In this document: positions 9,514-21,864 of the stretch, piece after piece
How positions within the stretch are numbered: position 1 is the stretch's first letter
How the letters are laid out: each line of letters begins with the position of its first letter
Origin: Aureobasidium sp. EXF-3400
Taxonomy: Eukaryota; Ascomycota; Dothideomycetes; Dothideales; Saccotheciaceae
Reading direction: 5' to 3'
NCBI GenBank assembly: GCA_024195585.1
Contig: SWBL01000128.1
Coordinates: 1-64,000, forward strand
DNA: 64,000 nt
Program-made: the position numbers and the translations under genes
The notes under the pieces: generated by a model
Database searches by the model: none
What the model was told of the DNA's origin: nothing
What the model saw: only the letters and a program-made list of their open reading frames with translations

Positions 9514-10811
9514 TTAGGCAGTGCCTCTGGGCTTAGCCTTGGCCTCCTTCTTCTCCTTGGCTGCCTGCTTTTGCTTCTTCTTCTTTTCTTCCAGCTTGGC
9601 TTCGTTTTTGCGCTTCAAGCTTGCTTGTTCTTCAGCGGTCTTCGCGATTGGCTTGAAGAAACCCTCGAGTCTGCTTTGCTGTGCGCTCTTCAGACTTTTG
9701 GCGAGACGGGCTGCTCCGTTCTTGACTCTGTCTTCACTGAATCCCTTCTCCTCAACGAGGAACTTGACGAGACCATCAACGTCGGGTGCTTTCCACTCGA
9801 AGTTGCACTCGGGATCATCGGCAGGGCGGACATCAGGTTCTTTGAAGAGAAGCTTGGCTTCGGCCCAAGGCCAGTCATCTGGAATTGTGTACTTCTTGTT
9901 ATTCTCGAGCACACCGACAACAGCCTCAAGACTTTTGTGTTCTTTGATCATGGTGTAGGCGACCTTTGGGCCAATGCCCTTAACGGGGTCGACGTAATCG
10001 CAGCCGAGCAGAATGCACATGTCGATGAACTGTCGGTGTTGGTCAGTACAGTTTGCCAGACGGACATGGACGATCGATAATCTCATACCTGATCCATGGT
10101 CATGTCCAGGCCCTCCAAGACCTTGTCCAGATGAATTTCTTGAATTGGTTCCTTGCGTTGTTCGCTGAAAGTGAGCTTGCGGAGAAGAACAGGGGTATTG
10201 AAGGTCAATGTATCCATATCCTCACTGGCAGCGGCATAGACCTTGCCGGCACGAGCTAGGGCAGCACACTGAGCTTCGGCCTCGGTTGGGGCAATGATGT
10301 AGGGAATGCCCATCAGCTTGAGCAATCGCTGAGCTTCAGCATTGTGTTCTCTCGTGACGCGGACAGTGCGGCGACTGAACTTTTCCATGTCCTCAGCGGT
10401 ACCCGTCTCCTTGGCCTCTTCGTGAGCCTCCTCGGCTTCGGTCTTGCGCTGGAAACGTTTGGCGAGCTCTCCTGACTTGAGCTTAGGTGGAGCGCCATCA
10501 AAGACGTAAAGGGGCTTGATGCCATTGTCGGCCATACGTAGTGTACGGTAGAACATTCCCATGAGATGTGATGTTGTCTCTCCAGATTCGTTCATCAGTT
10601 GTTGACCTTCGGAGCGGACGGCGATGAGGAACGAGTACAGTGACATGGACGCATCGATGGCGACCTTGCGACCGAACTGGTTCTTGATTTCTCCAGTCTT
10701 GACGGCATCTGGACAGTGCTCGTCGATGACTTGGAAGAGGTCTAGATCAGGTCAAAAGTCAGCTCTGTGATGGATAGAGACTAGTTTGCATCACTTACGT
10801 TTGATACCCAT
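9514..10811 (-). CDS. rad27: flap endonuclease 1 (FEN1/Rad27)
   Basis: 393 residues from exons 10799-10811 (13 nt), 10089-10741 and 9514-10029. The 13-nt first exon encodes MGIK and the first base of His. XPG-N and XPG-I nuclease cores are intact. Metal-binding acids are visible in [33 protein letters not shown] and [15 protein letters not shown]. The C-terminus carries a PCNA-binding PIP box, QSRLEGFF, then a Lys-rich tail. The enzyme removes 5' flaps in Okazaki-fragment maturation and long-patch base excision repair in the nucleus. Length is typical for fungi. Confidence 0.96.
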
Positions 10812-11374
10812 CTTAGCAGATTAGTTATGTCAATGCGAGATTATGGTATCGAGGAAAGTTGTCAAGTGACAGCGTAGTGATCAGATGCTGTATGGCAGAC
10901 TGTCAGAAGCAGAAAGTACATGTTCGCGAAGCTGCCTGACGCGCACTTCGCGTTTTGGGAAGTGCAACTAACTCGGTGACGTAAATCAATTACTTCCCGA
11001 TTGGGACGACCACAATTTATCAAACTATGGCATTGTACAATGGAATCTTTGTGGGATCGGGATCCCGAACCCCGAACCTCGGGGAGCTCTTCTATCGATC
11101 GCAAATCACCTACCGAGTGTCTTCTGTGCATCTCTGAAGATGAAAGCCCATGGTACCGCAAAACACTTGGTGTCGGCCGTCGACTTCCAGCCTCGGCATG
11201 TTGAACCTCATGCCGTGTGGAGTAGCCGACTTTCCGATACAACACGCATCTCCTTTGCCGCCTTGCCGCCATTCTCTTGCATAGTTTATGTGCTCCGAGT
11301 ACTTATATAGCCAATACTCTACTTCTCCTGCTTACTCTACTTCACTACTTCCTTTTCATTCCACATCTCACGCC
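10812..11374. other. divergent promoter region, FEN1 / glutaryl-CoA dehydrogenase
   Basis: About 560 bp with no coding signal between two genes transcribed away from each other. A TATA-like element lies near the plus-strand gene and is listed separately. Confidence 0.5.
11304..11310 (+). promoter_or_regulatory. TATA-like element
   Basis: TATATAG about 65 bp before ATG 11375. It lies downstream of another in-frame ATG at 11288, which favours 11375 as the real start. Confidence 0.4.
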
Positions 11375-12812
11375 ATGTTCAAATCAGTCGCCCGCCAGAC
11401 AGCAAGACAAATTGGCTCACGAGCCACTGCTGCTGCAGCTGCTCGTCGCTATGCACATGCTCCTGTGGCCTTCGACTGGAAGGACCCGCTCGGTGCCAGC
11501 AACCTGTTCACCGAAGAAGAATTGGCTATCGCAGAGACTGCCGAATCCTACTGTCAAGAGCGCATGCTTCCTCGTGTGCTAGGTGGGTCCTACGCTCGAC
11601 AATCACCCACTGCAAATTGCTGACCCAACCAGATGCATACAGAAACGAAGACTACGACAGAAAGATCCTTGAAGAGATGGGAGAACTGGGACTGCTTGGT
11701 GCTACCATCGAAGGCTATGGATGTGCTGGTGTCTCTTCAGTCGCCTCGGGACTCATCACACGTGCTGTCGAGAGAGTCGACTCTGGTTACCGCTCAGGAA
11801 TGTCAGTCCAGTCGTCATTGGCCATGGGTGGTATCGACGAGTTCGGCTCTCAGGAGCAGAAGGACAAGTTCCTGCCCAAGCTGGCCAAGGGTCAGATGCT
11901 TGGTTGCTTCGGCCTGACTGAGCCAAACCACGGTAGTGATCCCGGCAGCATGGAGACAGTCGCCAAGCCTCACCCTACCAAGAAGGGTTACTTCAGCCTA
12001 AGCGGAGCAAAGACCTGGATCACCAACTCGCCTATTGCAGATGTCCTGCTTGTGTGGGCCAAGCTGCAGGAGACGGGCAAGATTCGTGGTTTCCTAATTG
12101 AAAGATCTGAGTGCCCTCCAGGAACATTGGAGACACCTGCACTCAAGCACAAGAACGGTCTGAGAGCTTCTCTTACCGGTATGATCCAGTTGGATGAATG
12201 TCCAGTACCAGAAGCAAACATGTTCCCACACATCGAGGGTCTCAGAGGACCTTTCAGCTGTCTCAACGGTGCTCGTTATGGCATTGCTTGGGGCACCATG
12301 GGTGCTCTCGAGGACTGCATTGCAAGGACAAGACAGTACGCTTTGGAGAGAAAGCAATTCAAGAACAACCCAATCGCCAAGTACCAGCTGGTGCAGAAGA
12401 AGCTCTCGGATGCAACCACTGACGCAGCCTACGGTATCCTTGCGGCAGTGCAAGTTGGCCGCCTGAAGGACGAAGGCAAGGCTGCTCCAGAAATGATCTC
12501 AATGATCAAGAGACAAAACTGCGACAGAGCTTTGGTCAACGCCCGAGTGTAAGTGACATCAGCTAAGCTTAGCTTCAGAGAGTGCCTGCTAACTCGTACC
12601 AGATTGCAGGAAGTTTTCGGAGGAAACGCTGTCAGTGACGAGTACCACATTGGAAGACATGTGGCGAACCTGTTCGTGACCCAGACGTACGAGGGCCAGA
12701 GCGATATTCATGGTAAGTTTAGGCAAGGCAGTCTGACCCACCACGATGTACTAAAACATGAGCAGCTCTTATCCTCGGACGTGCAATCACTGGTCTTCAA
12801 GCTTTCTGTTAA
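11375..12812 (+). CDS. glutaryl-CoA dehydrogenase, mitochondrial
   Basis: 426 residues from exons 11375-11582, 11633-12548, 12603-12712 and 12766-12812. An Arg/Ala-rich leader ([20 protein letters not shown]) looks like a mitochondrial presequence. Acyl-CoA dehydrogenase N, middle and C domains follow: [19 protein letters not shown] (FAD/substrate region), [10 protein letters not shown], and the catalytic-base segment TYEGQSDIH. Glutaryl-CoA dehydrogenase oxidises and decarboxylates glutaryl-CoA to crotonyl-CoA in Lys, hydroxy-Lys and Trp breakdown. The short last exon ([15 protein letters not shown]) completes the usual C-terminus. An upstream in-frame ATG at 11288 is possible but lies before the TATA-like site and the presequence. 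Confidence 0.95.
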
Positions 12813-13508
12813 ACGTACATACTCGATGAAGGGTCAGGCGCTGGATTTGGTTGACAAGTTGACGGATGCCGCCCTCATGTTGTGTAAGATAGCCGAAACA
12901 GAGCACACAAAACAAACAAAGTACATGATACACAGCCCGATTGGGACAGCAGCATCTGCCTGAAGATGGAACGCGTGATGTCGTGCAGTATGATCGGCGT
13001 CGACTGGAGGTGATTCACTGTGTCGGATGCATGCACGCACAGAGTCTTGTCTTGTTCCATGGAAAATTGGGCCGCAAGCCGAAGCAAGCGCGAGCGACTT
13101 GCTCGTACTCTTGTGGGCGCGTGATCGCGGGTGTCTTCGTTGAAGATGTTACACTACTGATGGGTTCGATAAGTAGAATGCTGGCAAATACAGACTTGAC
13201 TTGAGCATGTTTCAGCGCCAACAAGTGAATAATCAACAGTGAAAGTGAGAAAACAGCTTTTGTTCAGAAACAGGGTCGTCCGTCTTTGTTGTGTTGCAAC
13301 AAGAGCGTCGGTGAGTCGGCAATGACGCATCGGCCGGCTGAGGCCAATCAATCTGAACGCTTGCCAGACAGACTCCATCCTTTTCGCTCACTCACACATC
13401 CGCGACGACTCCTCGCTCCGCATACCACACACCTGAACACCAACGCAACCACCTCAAAGGCAGCGTTGATCATAAGTCTTCGACTCACACACACAACCAC
13501 CGCACACC
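12813..13508. other. intergenic, no gene recognised
   Basis: Between the dehydrogenase and Ubc4. It becomes C/A-rich over the last 150 bp before ATG 13509, as in a fungal 5' UTR. Confidence 0.5.
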
Positions 13509-14351
<843 letters not shown>

Positions 14352-14765
14352 AAAGTCTAGCAGCAAAGCCCGTCAGAGGGCGCAATCAATGGTCGAACTA
14401 GTGCATCAAGGGTTATCTCATTTCCTTGGCGTGCAGAGGCATTTTTTCACGACAGATGGCTTTCGGGGTTGAATTGGGTTCTTCTGTTGTCGAGTCGAGC
14501 GGCGGTAATTACAGGCCAGCCTCTCCCTTGAGAGCGGCTGTCTGTCACCGTTCGTTCACACGCAAATGCAAAGACCCATTGCTTCGACACGCATGCACGA
14601 CTCGCCTTTAGCCTTGCTTTTCTACTGCCAGACACATGCGATGGAGTGTTATGGCGCATCGGTTTACTTTCAGAAAGTCAGATAGACTGGTAAAACACAA
14701 CATACGGAAATCCCACATGATAACGAACACATTCCTGAATCCCTCTTGTTCCTATTTGTACATGT
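14352..14765. other. convergent intergenic region
   Basis: 3' UTRs of Ubc4 (+) and the nucleotidyltransferase-like gene (-). No gene recognised. Confidence 0.5.
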
Positions 14766-16969
14766 TTAGATATTCTTCTCTGATCCTGTTGGATCATACA
14801 TGTGGCGTAAAGTTGCGACAGCGTCTTCGGCGTCTTGAGACGCCTCTTCCTCTTCAGACACATCTCTCGAAGCAGCCTCGTCCACGTCAACCACATCCTC
14901 ACCCTCACTCTGACCTTGGAGTTCCCTCTCCGCATTCTCCTCAACAAACTGGCTGCCCCACAAATCGACGGGGATCCTCATTTCATCGAAATACCTCTCA
15001 CTGTTACCGACAAACCTTCTAAGCAAAGGTGTAGCATCTTCTTTCCTCTTGGGATCCTCCATTTCCCATATCAATTCGTGGTAGAGTTGTTTGAAGGTTG
15101 CTTGGATGTCTTTGATGGCGAGGGCGCTGCGGCCGAGGTCGTTGTAGGGGTCGGCGGGGTCTTGGAGGTGTAGCATCCAGGGTTTGTAGATGGAGGGGAT
15201 GGCGATGCGGTGGCGTGCCCAGAGGGACTGTGGTTTGTGCGTTAGTTGCTTGTGGATGAGATAGCGTAAAACAAAAAGGAAGGGAGGGAAATGTGAGAGG
15301 AACATGGAAGAGATGAAAACAAGATGTTACATACCGTATCTGTTTTCCTAGCCTCCTTGTGTTGCCAGCTTTGATTTGAGATCTTCGGGAATTTGACGAA
15401 AGGCTCGATGCTCAATCCTTCTCGGTGAATATCGAACTTGGCCCAGAAGTCGAGGGTGTAGAGGAGACTGATTGCTGGAGACTCCATTTTCGGCTTGTTT
15501 CTCTGACTGCCATGTTTCAAGGCGGCTACACACATCATGAACAGAGTGTAGGATCCAATACCACCGAACCACGGATCCGAGAGGTTGCGCAAATTTAGCG
15601 TGGCTTTTAGAAGCAAGAAGACCCTTTTCAATTGCGAAAACTCGGCGAGGTACTTTTTGGTTGCTTCTCGAGCGCCGTAAGTAGGTTTTGTGGACACTAT
15701 TTGGACTTTGAGGCTTGTGGGTTTGTGGACGGCCCTGACCAGAGGGAAATAAGCCGAGCCGTTGATTTCGACCTGATCAAAGTCCTCGTGTTTGGCCAAC
15801 AAGCCCTGGATGACACGGAGGTGAGAGACCATTCGTTGTTTCCGTAACGCCATTTGCTCTGCTGCCCATGCTGCTTTGGCAGTCTTGTCTTCGGGCTCGC
15901 CTTCATACGGAGCTTTCCTGTACGTTGGATCAGTGATTCGAATGTCAATATCCGAGTTTGGCATGGTGAGGCCAGTCGACTGAGAGCCGAATGTTTCGGC
16001 TTGGAGGCCTGGACTTGCTTTTTGGGCCAAGTCAATCAGGATGTCGCAAAGCTTTGCTCTCGCGGCATTTTCTGAAGGAGTCATCTCCATCCAATTGGCG
16101 AATGCTTTTATCTCGGTATTGAGCCAATGTTTTACGTGGTAATCCTTGCCTTGACGTGTTGGTCGACGATTCCAGGGCTCCGAGCGTGGGTAACCTCTGA
16201 GTCCGGCAATGATAGGTTGCGCAAAGCCGTAGTGAGCTAAGAAACCTTGAGGCGCCAGATCCTCGACCAACCCTGTAGTGGAAAGCCTGACTTGTTCTTC
16301 ACGAATGATGGCGAAGGCTCTACGTAGCACTGTGAAGAAAGCAGCGCGATCATCATCTCGGTATTTTGGTATTGGTTGCAGGGGATCCTCGTGCTTGGTC
16401 AGGAAGCCAACCCATCGTTGGTACTGTTCCTTGTTCTCCTTTTGCTGCCGTTCTTTAGTTGCCTGCCTTTGCGTAGCTTGCGCGACTCTCTCCAACGAGC
16501 GGAGTTGGAATGCAGCGGCATCATTCGTCTCGTCGGAGTTTCTTGGGACAATCCTAGAAAAGACTGTCAGGGGGGATTTGTCTTTTTTCCCTTCTTCTCC
16601 TTCGGTCTCCTTCTCAGGTTGTTTGGACTTGCGATTAACTCTGACGGGTGGCCGAGTGTCCAAGATAGATGGGCGCAGGACGTCAGGGTCGGCTCGGGAG
16701 CTGTGCACTCTACGAATAATGGAGGCGCGGTTTGCATCTCGATGTGCTTCGAGTGTGGCTGACAAGTCGTCCGGGTTGATGTGTTGATCAAGACGCTTCA
16801 GAGTGGCTAGACGCGCCTTTAGTCGCGCGTTCTCAAGGCGCGCAGACTCGTCTGCAGGACTGGATTCATAGCGGACTTGGTGAGGTGAGTATGTCACAGC
16901 ATGGCGAAAGATGTGGTGTAGGGTTCGTCGGCTGTCACGCAGACGCAGCAGCTGCGGTTGGCATGGCAT
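14766..16969 (-). CDS. Trf4/Cid1-like nucleotidyltransferase (non-canonical poly(A) polymerase fold)
   Basis: 698 residues, exons 15335-16969 and 14766-15227; the 107-nt intron keeps phase 0. The Arg/His-rich start (MPCQPQLLRLRDSRRTLHHI) could be a mitochondrial presequence. After a charged linker come FGSQSTGLTMPNSDIDIRI (nucleotidyltransferase motif, Asp340 and Asp342), the central GSYTLFMM helix and the PAP-associated segment DPADPYNDLGRSALAI. An acidic C-terminus follows. The usual third catalytic Asp (V-D-I) reads V-Q-I here (Gln423, codon 15701-15703), so catalysis may be weak or absent. Related enzymes add nucleotides to RNA 3' ends. Substrate and location are not known. Confidence 0.85.
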
Positions 16970-17634
16970 GAACAGGATGGTCGTCTTTGATGCGCACGTG
17001 AGCTGTGTATATGTCCGAATTTCTGTAACGACTCGTCCAGATATTCTCGAATGCGACTGATGTTTGCCTGCGTGATGGTTTGTTCGCCGTTAAACCTCAC
17101 AATTGTATAAAACGGCTCGGCCCGCTCTCACTCATGCCCCAGTTTGGCGGCGTGAAGTCGCGACCTCCGAAGATGCCGGCAGGAGCAGTGATAGCTTCTT
17201 ATCTCTCGGTCTGAATCTGGGCCAGTACTTGGGTGTGAAGGAGATTCCGTCATGGAAGGCTGACCTTGCTTGTGGACTTTATCAAGAATCCTCCCTTCCT
17301 CCAGATCGAGAAACGTTTGGGTTTAGTAAAATGGCAAAGCTACCTAGATAATCGAGCTCGTCCTAGATCTTACCGGGTAATTCACATCCGCATGACGATT
17401 GAGCCGGTAGATCGATGCGGTAGCGGACAAGTCTTGGATGAAGCCATGTGCATCAACGACCAGTGACGTTGTGAATATTCTGTAAGCTGATATAAGCTCC
17501 CATACACCGTTACTTGAGTACCTCGTCTCCTGCTCCATACCCCAGACTTTTTGCATACCACAAAACCAAAGGATCAACAACTAGCTACCTTATCTCATCT
17601 ACGGACTGCTTCAAGCTATCAGTCTCTGAGCGCC
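16970..17634. other. divergent promoter region
   Basis: Between the nucleotidyltransferase-like gene (-) and the GH15 gene (+). Open frames here lack ATG starts or codon bias. No gene recognised. Confidence 0.5.
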
Positions 17635-19905
17635 ATGGCAGAACACATTTCTGACCCTACTGGGCTGCGAAGCAGTACGGGCTATATGCCAGTGAGCAGC
17701 TGTGACCGAGCCTAGTGCACATATAGAGTGCTGACACGCGGCAGATTGAACAATATGGGTTGATAGGTAGACGAGTCTTGCGCAATTGTTATAGCTCTTG
17801 TTTGCTAACAACCTCCAGGAAATATGCATACCAGTGCTCTAGTGGTGCGTAATCTTGACTTTCATGCTTGATTTCAATGAGTTGACTTGATAAGGCAATC
17901 GATGGAGGAATTGATATGATGTGCTGGTAAGAACGTGACGAAAATCTACAGCTCGAATGGTGATCAATTGACAAGTTCGCAGGCCCGACTTTGATTCGCC
18001 ATCTGTTTTCTGCCGCATGCTGGACAAAGACAAGGGCGGTCATTTCAACATCGGTCCTCCTCCAGGTCTCAAGATCACGACTAAACAACAATATCTGCCT
18101 AGCAACAACATTCTCCAAACCAGATATTTGCACGACGATGGCGTCTTGACTCTTACAGACTTCTTCCCTCGCCCACTCAAGATGGATAAGCTCGGCCCAT
18201 CAGCTGGACGTGGCGCTACTACCGATCCTCGTAGTGGTCTCAAAAAGTGGCTGGTCCGAAGGGTTGAGTGTATCAGAGGAGCTACAGATGTTGATGTAGA
18301 AGTCTTCCCTGCTTTCAATTATGCTCAGGACTCTCACACCACCGAGATTGTCAAGGCCGAAGATGAGGCACAGCGCGTTGTACACTTCCGCTCTGAGAAG
18401 TTGTCCTTGGAACTTGTAGCCACCATTGATTGTGGTGATGATTCTCCATGCCCGGAGCTTTCGTTCTCTAAGAAACACATCGAAGGCTGTTCTTTGGGTG
18501 AAGGCGTGACTGCAACCATCAGTCTCCAGGAGGGTCAATCTATTTCCTTTGTACTGAGAGATCTGGAAGAGAAAAACAAGGAATCGATCTCTACCGCACT
18601 TCTTGACCAGGTCCAACAGGATACCTCGACCTACTGGTTCAACTGGATCTCTAAGTCGAAGTACAAGGGACGTTGGAGAGAAGTTGTCAGCCGAAGTCTG
18701 ATGATCTTGAAGATGCTCACCTTTGAGCCTACCGGAGCCATTGTCGCAGCACCCACTTTCTCTCTGCCCGAGGACTTTGGCGGTTGTAGAAACTGGGATT
18801 ACAGGTAAGTTTTCCAGTACTCCATACAATAAGATTCAATGCTAAGCTGCCTTTCAGATTCTCCTGGGTTAGAGATTCTTCCTTTACAATCTACATCCTC
18901 TTGCGCATGGGCTTCACCGAAGAAGCAGAAGCCTACATGAACTTCCTCAGCGACCGCCTGATCGACTCTCGCAAGCCCGACGGTGGTCTTCCAATCATGT
19001 TCTCCATCCGTGGCAGCACCGACCTTCCCGAGATCGAACTCTCCCACTTGTCCGGCTACCAAGACAGCAAACCCGTCCGCATCGGCAACGGCGCAGCTTT
19101 CCACAAGCAACTAGACATTTACGGAGAAATGATGGACTCTATCTATCTGTACAACAAATACGGCAAGCCAGTGAGTTACGATCTCTGGGTTGCGGTAAGG
19201 AAACTCACAGACTATGTCTGTGGAATCTGGCAAGAAACGGATATGTCGATTTGGGAAGTCAGATCTGCGCCTATGAACTACACATACTCGAAGATGATGT
19301 TGTGGGTAGCTATCGACCGAGCACTGAGACTGGCTGATAAACGCTGTTTCCCTTGTCCGAACAGGATGAAGTGGCTCGAGACCCGCGACCAGATCTACGA
19401 CGATGTCATGGAAAAGGGGTACAACCACGACATGAAATGCTTCATTCAAAGCTACGAGAGCAACGAGGTCCTGGACTCTGCAGTCTTGATCGCCCCATTG
19501 GTCTTCTTCATCGCACCAAACGACCCTCGCTTCACCTCTACACTCGAGCAAATCCTTCTCGCGCCCGAAAAAGGCGGTCTCACTTCCACCGGCCTGGTCT
19601 ACCGCTACAACACCATGAAATCCGATGACGGTGTTGGAGGCCGTGAAGGCGCATTTTCCATGTGTACTTTCTGGCTAGTGGAAGCACTTACCCGTGCCGG
19701 CGCCTACGACAAAAAGTACCTCATCAAGGCAATCAACATTTTCGAAAACATGTTGAGTTTCTCGAATCATTTGAATATGTTTTCGGAGGAGATTGCTAGG
19801 AGTGGAGAGCAGCTTGGAAATACTCCCCAGGCGTTCTCGCATTTGGCGTTGGTTAGTGCTGCGTTCAATCTTGACCGCGTGACTGGGGGCAGCGGTGGTA
19901 TGTAA
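17635..19905 (+). CDS. glycoside hydrolase family 15 protein (glucoamylase/trehalase-like)
   Basis: 668 residues from six exons: 17635-17691, 17745-17766, 17819-17844, 17895-17926, 17983-18804 and 18858-19905. The first four small exons rebuild the family N-terminus: GYMPIEQYGLIGNMHTSALV, then AIDGGIDMMCWPDFDSPSVF. The (alpha/alpha)6 domain follows with CRNWDYRFSWVRDSSF. Two likely catalytic acids are Glu453 in SIWEVR and Glu583 in GREGAFSMCTFW, at the positions of the GH15 acid and base. No signal peptide is visible, which fits the intracellular GH15 branch acting on alpha-glucosides or trehalose; the exact substrate is open. All exon phases close. Confidence 0.92.
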
Positions 19906-20162
19906 ACTGTTCTATAATGCAGGATATGAGCAATCACAAAGAATTTCATGTATCTGAGCCTAGAGAGAGCTTTCCGTAGTAACAACACAGTGCCTCAACT
20001 TTGAGTAGAAAGGGGTAGTTCGAATTCATATTTTATACAAGTTGGTGAAACAGCCAGCCATAAAACGCCGTCAGAGTATCTTACGCTAACCATGCCGAGG
20101 AAATGTGTTGTTTTGTGAACAAGAGAGAAGATGAAAGCATTTAGATCAAAGAACAGTTATGT

Positions 20163-21229
20163 TTACTTGTTCAGAGATCTGTCGTGGCCAAGGGCGTTGA
20201 CGTTAAGACCAAGGCCTTGAGTATCGAGGTAGACCTTGTTGTTGCTCTTCTCCAGGATGGAAGCGACGTTTCTGGCGTTCTCAAACTCACGCAGCTCAAT
20301 GTAACTGCGGCTCTTCTTGATGGCATCACCAATCAGCTCGGCGGAACGGGCCTCACCCTGAGCGCGGACGATCATGGCTTGCTTCTCCTGGCGGGCCTTG
20401 TCGACAACGAAAGCAGCACGCTGGGCTTCTTGCTGGGCAACCTGCTTGGCTTCGACGGCGGCGGTGAACTCGGGCGAGAAGGCAAGGTGCTAGGAATACG
20501 TGTCAGCAAAGAAAAGCTAAAGATGTGAAGGAATGATGTCGTACTGTTAATGAGACATCGTCAAGCATGATGTTAAATCTGGCAGCGCGCTTCACAAGGT
20601 GGTCGCGAACGAGTCTCGACACATTCTCTCTCTGTGTGATCAACTGGGAGGCGTTGAATTGGGCAACGACGCTCTTGAGGACCTCGTTCACGATACTGGG
20701 AAGGACGCGCTCGTCGTAGTCGGTTCCGAGAGTACGGTAGATCTGAGGCAGGGCATCGACGCGGGGTCTTGACAGGACACGGCAGGTAATGTTGACCATC
20801 TGCAAATCCTTGGTACCAGTGAGGGAGGCGACATTACGAGGCTTTGCGCGGACATCGTAGACGATAGGAGTCTCGACCCAAGGGATCTTGACGTGAGTTC
20901 CTTCGGGGTAGATGTCGGGCTTGACACCACCAACACGGCTGTACTTGACGGCGCGGCAACCACCATCGACGTTGAAGAGGGCGTTGTTGAAGAGGTAAAC
21001 ACCGCCCAGGCCGAGGGCGATGACAGCGATACCACCAAGAGCGCCCCTGGGGTTGGGTGTAGGGCCACCAGCTCCGAATCTGTACATTTGCCTCGTCTCA
21101 GCTCTCTGCTTGTTTGACCTTGAATCACGTTCTTGGAGGAAAAGAGGTGTTTGCGCACCTTCTGCCTTGACTCTGGGCTTGTTCCAAGCTCTTCTGCAGG
21201 TTCTTCCACATATCCCGGGGGTCCGACAT
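20163..21229 (-). CDS. phb2: prohibitin 2, mitochondrial
   Basis: 310 residues from exons 21159-21229, 20545-21079 and 20163-20489. Exon 1 encodes [21 protein letters not shown] Gly-rich stretch and one membrane anchor ([16 protein letters not shown]) precede the SPFH domain ([36 protein letters not shown]). A C-terminal coiled coil ([20 protein letters not shown]) ends the protein. Prohibitin 2 forms rings with prohibitin 1 in the inner mitochondrial membrane, stabilising membrane proteins and cristae. Length matches fungal Phb2. Convergent with the GH15 gene. Confidence 0.95.
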
Positions 21230-21864
21230 GGTTGCGACGATTGAGGCGAGCTGGGTGGTGATAGAAGGTGTCAGCGCGATTCTAGTAGCTTGAAGGTCGA
21301 AGGCGTCGATGATGATGGCAAGCACGGGCCAGAAGCGCTCCACGTTTTTATGCAGTTTCTTGTGCTACTCGTTTATGCAAGTCACCATCAACACCGTTAC
21401 ACGTCAAACATTGGCATTCCGAGCCTCACGCATGCTCATCTACAGTGCTACTTCGAAGCGGTATATACTCGCGTGACATGCACTGATCGTTGCAAGCATC
21501 GTCAGCCCTCTACGCTTTGTGCAGGCGCTATCGTTGTCAAGACAGCCGAAAACTTCTCGGCGTCTTCGGCTGCAGCATCATAGAGTAAACAATAGCCAGC
21601 CTGCCTTTCGTGATTCCCTGCCACCTATTAAACTTCTGTTGCGATAAAACTCCATGAAACCCCTCAAAGTACAACTGCTTAGCCAGTTTGTCCTACTCGT
21701 CCTATTACACGACTTGTTTGACTCGCCGCCTGACTCAGCCACATTCTGACGACAGCAAACGTTTGCTGCAAAGTGCCTGCCTAAACTGCTAACAAGATTG
21801 ATATCATATCGACTCCTCTGCCTGTTCTGTAATTTCCTTTAACTGCAGAAGTTCCCTTGCAGCC
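21230..21864. other. divergent promoter region
   Basis: Between prohibitin 2 (-) and the 522-residue unknown (+). No coding signal seen. Confidence 0.5.

Noticed and set aside
11288..11374. N-terminal extension of glutaryl-CoA dehydrogenase from an upstream in-frame ATG
   Set aside because: It lies before a TATA-like site and would mask a normal mitochondrial presequence.
17103..17351. 82-codon frame in the divergent promoter
   Set aside because: Begins with a non-ATG codon and lacks bias; lies where both neighbours need promoter sequence.
18200..18829. 209-codon frame antisense to the GH15 gene
   Set aside because: Shadow of a well-supported domain on the other strand; no domain of its own.
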